Shown here: positions 8,820 to 15,297 of the stretch, one piece after another | Numbering within the stretch: position 1 is the stretch's first letter | Layout: the number at the start of each line of letters is the position of its first letter | Origin: Caldilineaceae bacterium | GTDB taxonomy: Bacteria; Chloroflexota; Anaerolineae; Caldilineales; Caldilineaceae | Reading direction: 5' to 3' | Length of the DNA: 64,000 nt | NCBI GenBank assembly: GCA_026708085.1 | Contig: JAPOVP010000093.1 | Location: 46,954-110,953 of the forward strand | Program-made: the position numbers and the translations under genes | Notes under the pieces: model-generated | What the model saw: the letters and a program-made list of their open reading frames with translations, nothing else | Database searches by the model: none | Told to the model about the DNA's origin: nothing

Positions 8820-10163
8820 ATGAACAGTCACTGCTCCATATCCCCCCGCATTCACGCCCCATCGGCCCGCGCCGCTGAGGCTGGACAGACGATGATCGGC
8901 CCTGAAACCGTCCACCGCGTCCAGACCCCAAACGGCATCACCATTTTGGTCCGACCCAACCCATCCGCCCCGGTCGTCATGCTGGAAGGAGCCCTGCGCG
9001 CCGGCAGCGTCGATGAGCCGGCTAATCTGACCGGCCTCGCCTCCTTCACCGCTTCTCTCGTAAGCCGCGGCAGCGCCAGCTACGACTTCGATCGCTTCAA
9101 CGAGGCCGTGGAATCCGTCGGCGCCAGCGTCAGCGCTGGCGGCGGCACCCACGTCACCAACTTTGGCAGCGAGAGCCTCGTCGAAGATTTCCCGCTCATG
9201 GTGGAGATCCTGGCCGATATTCTGCAGCGGCCCACCTTCCCCACCGAACACATTGAGCGCGTGCGCAACCAGCGGCTCGTCCGCCTGCAGGAGCGCGAAC
9301 AGAGCACGCGCAGCGTCTCCTACCGCCGCTTCAGCGAAATGATCTACGGAGACCATCCCTACGGCCCGCCCACGTCCGGCTACATCGAGACCGTCCAGGA
9401 AATCAACCGCGACCATGTGGCCCGCTTCCACCAGGATCACTATCGTCCCAATCAGGCCATTGTCGTCGTCAGCGGCGATGTCGAGCCGGAGGAAGTGGTG
9501 GCGCTGCTGGAATCCCAATTCGGCGACTGGCCCGCCGCCGTCGAACCGCCTCCCCCCGCCCACACCATCCCCCCCGTGACCGGTGTCAACGGCATCCAGC
9601 GCAAGACCTTCCCGATGCCCGGCAAGGTCCAGTCAGATGTCGTAGTCGGCTGCCTCGCCATCCCCCGCAAACATCCCGACTACCATGCTGTCCAGGTCGC
9701 CAACAATATCCTCGGCCAGTTCGGCATGATGGGACGCCTGGGAGAAAATGTGCGCGAGCGCCAGGGTCTCGCCTACTACAGCTACAGCGCGCTCGACGCT
9801 GACATCGGTATTGGGCCCTGGGTCGCCTTCGCCGGCGTCAACCCCCAGAACGTCGACCAGGCCATCGACAGTATCCTCCACGAATTCGAGCGGCTAGGGC
9901 AGGAACCAGTCAGCGACGAAGAGCTCTCCGACAGCATCGCCAACATGACCGGTACACTTCCCCTCCGCCTGGAAACAAACGACGGCGTTGCCTCCATCCT
10001 GCTCAATATCGAATGGTTCGGCCTCGGCCTGGACTACCTCCAGACCTATCAGGACCGAATCAAAGCCATCACCGCAGAGGATGTCCAGCGCGTCGCCGCC
10101 CAATACCTGCGCACCGACGCCTATACGCTGGTGACCGCCGGCCCCGACCCCAACGAGAACTGA
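8820..10163 (+). CDS. M16-type peptidase-like protein lacking the zinc motif
   Basis: The 447-residue protein has the pitrilysin/insulinase (M16) fold order: an N-terminal M16 half (TPNGITILVRPNPSAPVVMLEGALRAGSVDEPANLTGLASF), the dimer-type middle (FHQDHYRPNQAIVVVSGDVEPEEV) and a C-terminal half. Where active M16 enzymes have HxxEH, this protein reads GLASFTASLV, so no zinc site is present. The R/Y-type motif of the partner subunit is kept (NVRERQGLAYYSYSAL, about residue 309 onward). Bacterial M16B enzymes often work as a catalytic subunit plus an R/Y subunit; this looks like the R/Y subunit. No HxxEH partner is encoded in the window. An alternative ATG lies at 8892. Confidence 0.85.
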   Translation: MNSHCSISPRIHAPSARAAEAGQTMIGPETVHRVQTPNGITILVRPNPSAPVVMLEGALRAGSVDEPANLTGLASFTASLVSRGSASYDFDRFNEAVESVGASVSAGGGTHVTNFGSESLVEDFPLMVEILADILQRPTFPTEHIERVRNQRLVRLQEREQSTRSVSYRRFSEMIYGDHPYGPPTSGYIETVQEINRDHVARFHQDHYRPNQAIVVVSGDVEPEEVVALLESQFGDWPAAVEPPPPAHTIPPVTGVNGIQRKTFPMPGKVQSDVVVGCLAIPRKHPDYHAVQVANNILGQFGMMGRLGENVRERQGLAYYSYSALDADIGIGPWVAFAGVNPQNVDQAIDSILHEFERLGQEPVSDEELSDSIANMTGTLPLRLETNDGVASILLNIEWFGLGLDYLQTYQDRIKAITAEDVQRVAAQYLRTDAYTLVTAGPDPNEN

Positions 10164-10169
10164 CCCACA

Positions 10170-11198
10170 GTGGAACAAGACTCTGTTATCCAGATCGACC
10201 AGTTGAGCAAGGTCTATACTGTCAACGAGCGCGAAGCGGGGTTGGTCGCCGCCATGCGCAGTCTCGTCAAGCGCAAGACGCGCGACGTCCATGCCGTGGA
10301 CACAATCTCCTTCTCCGTCAGCGAAGGCGAGATCGTTGGCTTCCTCGGCCCCAATGGCGCCGGCAAAACCACTACCCTGAAAATGCTGTCAGGTCTGCTC
10401 CATCCCACCGGTGGCAGCGCATCCGTACTTGGCTACCGCCCCTGGGAGCGCAACCGCGACTACTTGCGCCGTATGACGCTAGTGATGGGCCAGCGCAACC
10501 AACTCCTGTGGGACATCCCCGTCATCGACACCTTCGAACTCCACCGCGCCGTCTACCGTATCCCCGAAGCACAGTACCGCCCTACCGTCGAAGAACTGAC
10601 GGAGCTTCTGGAGTTGGAGACGCTGCTGCAAAAGCCGACCCGCAACCTCTCTCTAGGCGAGCGCATGAAGTGCGAAATCGCCGCCGCGCTCCTCCACCGG
10701 CCATCCGTGCTCTTCCTCGACGAGCCGACCATCGGCCTCGACGTGACCATGCAGCGCCGTATCCGCCGCTTTATCACCGAATACAATCAACATACCGGCG
10801 CCACCGTCTTGCTGACCAGCCACTACATGGCCGACGTCGAAGCCCTCTGCAAGCGCGTCATCGTCATTCACCATGGCAAACTGCTCTACGATGGCGAGCT
10901 GACAGGCCTGGCCGACCGCTTCGCGCCCTTCAAAACCGTCGAAGTCAAACTGCAAAACGGCATCAACAATCGCCCGCTGGCGCAGTACGGCGAGCTGATG
11001 GCCCACAGCGAAGGCCGCATCACGCTGCGCATCCCCAAAGACGATACCGCCTCCGTCACCGGCCGCCTGCTGTCTGAGCTCGACGTCGCCGACCTGACCG
11101 TGCAGGATCCGCCCATCGAAGACGTTATCGCGCAAGTATTCAGTCAGTCACCAGACCCGTCCGTTGCACCGGACTCGCAGCACGCAAGCGGCAAGTAG
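10170..11198 (+). CDS. ABC-2 type exporter, ATP-binding protein
   Basis: The 342-residue ATPase starts at a GTG six bases after the M16-like stop. It has Walker A GPNGAGKTTT (residues 60-69), signature LSLGERMKCEIAAALLHRP, Walker B VLFLDEPTIGLD and a C-terminal extension of about 100 residues typical of ATPases that drive ABC-2 exporters. The early segment SKVYTVNEREAGLVAAMRSLVKRK is characteristic of the subfamily that partners two DUF990-like permeases, which are encoded next (11319-12923). The substrate is unknown. A lone ATPase serves both permeases, which form a heterodimer. Confidence 0.88.
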   Translation: MEQDSVIQIDQLSKVYTVNEREAGLVAAMRSLVKRKTRDVHAVDTISFSVSEGEIVGFLGPNGAGKTTTLKMLSGLLHPTGGSASVLGYRPWERNRDYLRRMTLVMGQRNQLLWDIPVIDTFELHRAVYRIPEAQYRPTVEELTELLELETLLQKPTRNLSLGERMKCEIAAALLHRPSVLFLDEPTIGLDVTMQRRIRRFITEYNQHTGATVLLTSHYMADVEALCKRVIVIHHGKLLYDGELTGLADRFAPFKTVEVKLQNGINNRPLAQYGELMAHSEGRITLRIPKDDTASVTGRLLSELDVADLTVQDPPIEDVIAQVFSQSPDPSVAPDSQHASGK

Positions 11199-11318
11199 CA
11201 CCGGCCCAGGGAAAAGCGTGGGCCTTCAGCGATCAGGACTCGCTTCGCAGCCGCCTCCCGCCTTAAGCTGACCTTGCCAGTCTGAACGCCATTGGGGACG
11301 GGAGACTACCGTTCAAAA

Positions 11319-12122
11319 ATGTTCGCCTACTACCCCATCTATAGAGGTTACTTCCGCACCTCAATCATGATGATGATCCAGTATCGGATAGCGATGCTGA
11401 TCTGGCTCCTGGGCGGCATCATCGAGCCGCTCATGTATCTGGTCGTATGGCGCACAGTCTCCCAGCAGCAGGGCGGCGCCGTTGGTGACTACAGCACGAA
11501 CGACTTTGTCGTCTACTTCATCGCCATGATGATGGTCAGTCACGGGACCTTCACCTGGATCATGTGGGAGTACGTCTATCGCATCCGCATGGGCCAGTTC
11601 TCGGTAATGCTCCTCAAACCAATCCACCCCATCCACAGCGACATCGCCGACAACATCGGCTACAAATTCCTGACATTGATCGTGATGGGGCCCACCGTCC
11701 TCCTGCTTGCCTGGTTCTTCGACGCCTCCTGGCAGCCTACATACTGGTCACTGGCCGCCTTCGTTCCTGTGCTGATTCTGGCCTTCCTCATGCGCTTCTG
11801 CTGGGAGTGGTCCCTCGCCATGGTCGCCTTCTGGACTTTGCGCATCGACGCAATGAACCAGGCCTATATGGTCATTTTGCTCTTTTTCTCCGGAAAGCTG
11901 GCACCGCTCACCCTTTTCCCGGAGATCGTTCAGCGCGCCGCCGACCTCCTGCCCTTCCGCTGGATCCTCGCCTTCCCCGTTGAGCTCCTGCTCGGGAAGG
12001 TCACGCCGCGCGAGCTGCTCATCGGCATCGGTGCACAGCTCTTCTGGCTACTCGTCGGCTATCTGTTCATGCAGCTCATCTACCGGGCCGGAATCAAGCG
12101 CTACGCCGCCTTCGGAAACTGA
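11319..12122 (+). CDS. ABC-2 type exporter permease (first subunit)
   Basis: This integral membrane protein has about six hydrophobic segments (such as IAMLIWLLGGIIEPLMYLVVW, TLIVMGPTVLLLAWFF and FVPVLILAFLM). I chose the ATG at 11319 (MFAYYPIYRGYFRTSI), with GGGAG upstream, rather than the TTG at 11292. The N-terminal segment YYRTSI...QYRIAMLIW and the late PLTLFPEIVQRAADLLPFRWILAFPVELLLGK match the DUF990-like permease family found in three-gene ABC-2 exporters. A gap of about 120 bases separates it from the ATPase; the second permease begins 15 bases after its stop. Confidence 0.85.
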   Translation: MFAYYPIYRGYFRTSIMMMIQYRIAMLIWLLGGIIEPLMYLVVWRTVSQQQGGAVGDYSTNDFVVYFIAMMMVSHGTFTWIMWEYVYRIRMGQFSVMLLKPIHPIHSDIADNIGYKFLTLIVMGPTVLLLAWFFDASWQPTYWSLAAFVPVLILAFLMRFCWEWSLAMVAFWTLRIDAMNQAYMVILLFFSGKLAPLTLFPEIVQRAADLLPFRWILAFPVELLLGKVTPRELLIGIGAQLFWLLVGYLFMQLIYRAGIKRYAAFGN

Positions 12123-12137
12123 CACGCATCTGAAACC

Positions 12138-12923
12138 ATGTTCTACATTCGTCTCTTTGCCACCTACCTGCGTATCGGAATCCTCGGAGAATTGGAATAC
12201 CGCGCCAATTTCTGGATCAGTCTGGTGCAGTCCGCCCTGGACCTGTGCGTGGCCCTTGGCGGGCTTGCCGTCGTTTTCAGCCATACCGACACGCTGGGCG
12301 GCTGGCGTCCGGAGGAGCTTCTGGCGCTGGTCGGCGTCTACTTCCTCATCGGCGGCCTCATCCGCACCATCATCCGCCCCTCGATGACCAAATTCATGGA
12401 CGACGTGCGACAGGGTACCCTCGACTTCACCCTCACCAAACCGGCCGACTCACAGGTGCTGGTCAGCATCCAAAGCGTCGAAATCTGGCGCCTCGTCGAC
12501 GTGCTCATCGCCCTGCCTGTGCTCGCCATCGCGCTCATTCGGCTCGGTGCCCAGATGGGGCTCATCGATACCGCCGTCTTCGCCGTCACTCTGTTGAGCG
12601 GCGGCTTGATTATCTACAGCTTCTGGCTTATGCTCAGCACCTGCGCCTTCTGGTTCGTTAAGGTCGAGAACATCCAGGTAATCTTTATGAGCATGTGGCA
12701 AGCCGGCCGCTGGCCCGTCAGCATCTATCCCGCCTGGCTGCGCGCCGTGCTGACGTTCCTGGTCCCGGTTGCCTTCGCCACCACAGTACCCGCCTCCGCC
12801 GTCAGCGGCCGCATCACGGGCGCCAACCTCGTCGGCACAGTTGCCTTGGCCGTCGCCATGCTTATCGTCTCCCGCTGGTTCTGGCGCGTGGGCATCCGCT
12901 TCTATTCCGGCGCATCAGCCTGA
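12138..12923 (+). CDS. ABC-2 type exporter permease (second subunit)
   Basis: The 261-residue membrane protein is homologous in layout to the preceding permease. It opens FYIRLFATYLRIGILGELEYRANFWISLVQSALDL, has six hydrophobic segments, and carries the late motif MWQAGRWPVSIYPAWLRAVLTFLVPVAFATTVPA seen in the DUF990-like second subunit. With the genes at 10170 and 11319 it makes a complete ABC-2 exporter. The SDR-like gene that follows begins 17 bases after its stop with a strong ribosome site, so all five genes to 14277 may be one transcript. Confidence 0.85.
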   Translation: MFYIRLFATYLRIGILGELEYRANFWISLVQSALDLCVALGGLAVVFSHTDTLGGWRPEELLALVGVYFLIGGLIRTIIRPSMTKFMDDVRQGTLDFTLTKPADSQVLVSIQSVEIWRLVDVLIALPVLAIALIRLGAQMGLIDTAVFAVTLLSGGLIIYSFWLMLSTCAFWFVKVENIQVIFMSMWQAGRWPVSIYPAWLRAVLTFLVPVAFATTVPASAVSGRITGANLVGTVALAVAMLIVSRWFWRVGIRFYSGASA

Positions 12924-12940
12924 TAAACAAAGGAGAAAAA

Positions 12941-13552
12941 ATGCGAATACTAATCACATCGGCCAGCCACGATCGCAGCATAGCCCTGGCCGACCACTTG
13001 GCCCAAAATCACGAAGTCAGGCTCACCGAACGGACCCATGTCGATACCGAGCACGAATTTGCCCTTTCCAAACTGGGACACGACAGCTCTACAAACCTCC
13101 TCACCCGCGGCATAGACGCCATCATCCACGCAGCAGAGCCCCTGCCCGAGGAGGACGTCAGCTCCCAGCTCGACGCCGCCACCCGCTGTACCTACAACCT
13201 GCTCATGGCCGCCGCCGAGGAAGGCGTCCGGCAGGTCATCCTCCTCAGCACACTCGAACTCATGGCTGCCTACCCATCAGGCTATCGCGTCACCGAAACC
13301 TGGCGGCCTCTGCCCACTACCCAGCCACCAACCCTCACAAAGCACTTGGCCGAGCAGGTCAGCCGTGAATTCGCCCGCGAAGGCAGCTTGGGCGTCAACG
13401 TCCTACGCCTGGGAGAAGCGTCCAACGAGACCGTCGCCGTCGCCGTCAACGAGGCCCTCGCTGAACCCGCCTCCCTAGCCGCCAAAAACAGGTCACGCGA
13501 AGAAGGCGGCGCTGAAGCCTGGTCGATTACACACATAGGGGAAAGAGCATAA
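12941..13552 (+). CDS. Degenerate SDR/epimerase-like protein
   Basis: The 203-residue product starts at the ATG at 12941, preceded by AAAGGAG; a longer upstream frame overlaps the permease and is not used. It looks like an NAD-dependent epimerase/dehydratase fold (MRILITSASHDRSIALADHLAQNHEVRLTER; IDAIIHAAEPL; NLLMAAAEEGVRQVILLSTLELMAA). However, the Gly-rich nucleotide loop (GxxGxxG) is replaced by TSASHDRS, and the catalytic YxxxK is replaced by TLTKHLAEQ. It may therefore not be a redox enzyme. Its stop overlaps the start of the next SDR gene (TAATG), which suggests translational coupling and perhaps a heteromeric complex. Confidence 0.6.
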   Translation: MRILITSASHDRSIALADHLAQNHEVRLTERTHVDTEHEFALSKLGHDSSTNLLTRGIDAIIHAAEPLPEEDVSSQLDAATRCTYNLLMAAAEEGVRQVILLSTLELMAAYPSGYRVTETWRPLPTTQPPTLTKHLAEQVSREFAREGSLGVNVLRLGEASNETVAVAVNEALAEPASLAAKNRSREEGGAEAWSITHIGERA

Positions 13553-14277
13553 TGAACGTACTCATTCTCGGCGGCGCAGGCATGCTTGGCCCCTACGTGG
13601 CCCGCGAGCTGGCGCCCAACCACAACCTGCGCATCACCGACATCAACCCGCCGCAAGAAGATCTCCCAGGCGAATTCCTCCTGCTCGACGTCTCCGACCT
13701 GGACGGCGTCGTCGCCGCCGCCACAGGCATGGACGCCATCGTCAACCTTTCCGTCCTCCGCCGCGACCGCCAAACTGCCTGGGACGTCAGCACCCGCGGC
13801 TGCTACAACATGATGCAGGCCGCCGTTACCCACGGCATTCGCCGCGTCATCAGCACCGGCCCGCACTACACCGTCGCCGGACGCCATATCACAGAAATCC
13901 ATGACTTTGATATCGTCCCCGACATCCCGCCCCAACCGGGGACCAACCTCTACGCCCTCACCAAGGCCATGGGCTTGGAGATCTGCCGAGTCTTCACCCA
14001 GCATCACGACATAAGCGTGCAGCACTACCTCTTCTACAACTTCAAAGACCCTGCGGCCATCCAACCCGGCGAACGCTACGCGCCCTACGTCATCTCCTGG
14101 GAAAACTCGGCTGAAGTCTTCACCCTCGGGCTGGACATCGATCTTGACGCGCTGCCCTCACGCAATGAAGTCTTCTACGTTTTCGCCGACATGCCCCACG
14201 GAAAATTCAGCAACGAAAAGACAAAACGCATCCTCGGCTTCAAACCGCGCAAGGACGTGGAGGTTCTTTGGAAGTAG
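13552..14277 (+). CDS. NAD(P)-dependent epimerase/dehydratase family protein
   Basis: The 241-residue protein has an intact nucleotide-binding loop (LILGGAGMLGPYVARELA), an acidic residue after the second strand (ITDINPP), and YALTKAMGLEICRVF as the catalytic YxxxK segment, followed by QHYLFYNFKDP. It is shorter than full epimerases (around 300), with a brief C-terminal substrate lobe. It starts inside the TAATG overlap with the preceding degenerate homologue. The pair probably arose by duplication. The substrate is unknown; the neighbouring ABC-2 exporter suggests, but does not show, a sugar-nucleotide or cell-surface product. Confidence 0.75.
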   Translation: MNVLILGGAGMLGPYVARELAPNHNLRITDINPPQEDLPGEFLLLDVSDLDGVVAAATGMDAIVNLSVLRRDRQTAWDVSTRGCYNMMQAAVTHGIRRVISTGPHYTVAGRHITEIHDFDIVPDIPPQPGTNLYALTKAMGLEICRVFTQHHDISVQHYLFYNFKDPAAIQPGERYAPYVISWENSAEVFTLGLDIDLDALPSRNEVFYVFADMPHGKFSNEKTKRILGFKPRKDVEVLWK

Positions 14278-14310
14278 AGAGACTTTTCTGCGAAGAAAGC
14301 TTCAGCCAAA

Positions 14311-14575
14311 GGGGAGTTACACACCGCCTGTGTAAATTTCCGGGAAAATTACACGTCAGCGTGTATAAATCATGGGCCGTTTCTGAGGGGGGAATTCTAC
14401 GGAAAATTCGAATTACACGTCTCCTGTGTAATTTTCGGGACGTCCCACGGCAAAAGCGCGGTCGGCAGTAATCGCACTTCGCCTATGTGAATTCCGGGTC
14501 GCTTTCTGCAAAATGCAGGCGCAGCCGACGGTAGTTTCCCAACGCATGTGCAGAATGTCGGACGTCCCTTACCAA
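14311..14575. repeat. Cluster of TTACAC...GTGTAA inverted repeats upstream of rnhB
   Basis: Three clear hairpin-forming copies are present: TTACACA-CCGCC-TGTGTAA (14317-14335, perfect 7-bp arms); TACACG-TCAG-CGTGTA (14350-14365, 6-bp arms); and AATTACAC-GTCTCCT-GTGTAATT (14411-14433, perfect 8-bp arms). A worn fourth copy is near 14468-14497 (ATCGCACTTCGCCTATGTGAATTCCGGG), and a fifth partial copy near 14541-14570 shares TCGGACGTCCC with the segment after copy 3. Each copy is followed by a similar TTTCCGGGA or TTTTCGGGA string. They fill the 312-base gap between the SDR gene and RNase HII. They could be operators for a dimeric repressor or a small tandem repeat family. Confidence 0.65.
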
Positions 14576-14589
14576 GCCGACGCAGCTTC

Positions 14590-15282
14590 ATGAACCGCGA
14601 ATCACGTGGTATCGTAACGGAGTTGAGCGAAGAAAATCGGGAACTAGAGAAGCTCTACCCTTCCCTCGCAGAAGAGCGAAAACTGTGGCGCGCTGGCTTC
14701 ACCCGCGTTGCCGGCCTGGATGAGGCTGGACGCGGCGCGCTCGCCGGTCCCGTCGTGGCCGGTGCCGTAATTCTGCCCGAAAACACCAGGCACGCCGGGC
14801 TCTGGGCCGCAGTCCAGGATAGCAAGCTGCTCTCGCCCCTGAGACGAGAAGAGCTTTCCGTACGCATCCAGGGGCAAGCTGCCGCCTGGTCGCTGGGCCA
14901 AGCCTCCGCCGCCGAAATCGACGCCCGCGGTATCGCCCCTGCCACCCGCCTCGCCATGCGCCGCGCCGTTCAGGCCCTCTTGCTTCGCCCCGACCACCTC
15001 CTCCTCGACTGGGTCCAACTAAAGTCGCTGAACCTTCCCCAGTTGAGCTTCACCAAAGGCGACCTGCGCATTGTCTCCATCGCCGCCGCCTCCATCCTGG
15101 CCAAGGTCCATCGCGACCGTCTGCTCTGCCAGCTGCATGAACGATACCCCGCCTACGGCTTCCACAGCCACAAAGGCTACGCCGTCCGCACCCATCTCGC
15201 CGCTATCGAACAGCTGGGCCCCTGCCCGTCCCACCGCCGCTCCTTTTCACCCCTGCGCAAAGACGAAACTCTCTTTAGCTGA
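14590..15282 (+). CDS. rnhB: Ribonuclease HII
   Basis: The 230-residue enzyme removes RNA from RNA:DNA hybrids and single ribonucleotides from DNA. From the ATG at 14590 the four catalytic acids are D44 and E45 (GLDEAGRGALAGPVVAGAV), D140 (LLLDW) and D158 (TKGD). The signature SIAAASILAKVHRDRL follows, with HKGYAVRTHLAAIEQLGPCPSHRRSF near the C-terminus. LLLDW has Trp where most homologues have Gly. A GTG at 14548 would extend the protein by 14 residues, but this runs into the inverted-repeat cluster, so I prefer 14590. An N-terminal extension of about 38 residues precedes the core. It converges with the helicase gene, 15 bases apart. Confidence 0.92.
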   Translation: MNRESRGIVTELSEENRELEKLYPSLAEERKLWRAGFTRVAGLDEAGRGALAGPVVAGAVILPENTRHAGLWAAVQDSKLLSPLRREELSVRIQGQAAAWSLGQASAAEIDARGIAPATRLAMRRAVQALLLRPDHLLLDWVQLKSLNLPQLSFTKGDLRIVSIAAASILAKVHRDRLLCQLHERYPAYGFHSHKGYAVRTHLAAIEQLGPCPSHRRSFSPLRKDETLFS

Positions 15283-15297
15283 GCTGGTCTTCCAAGC

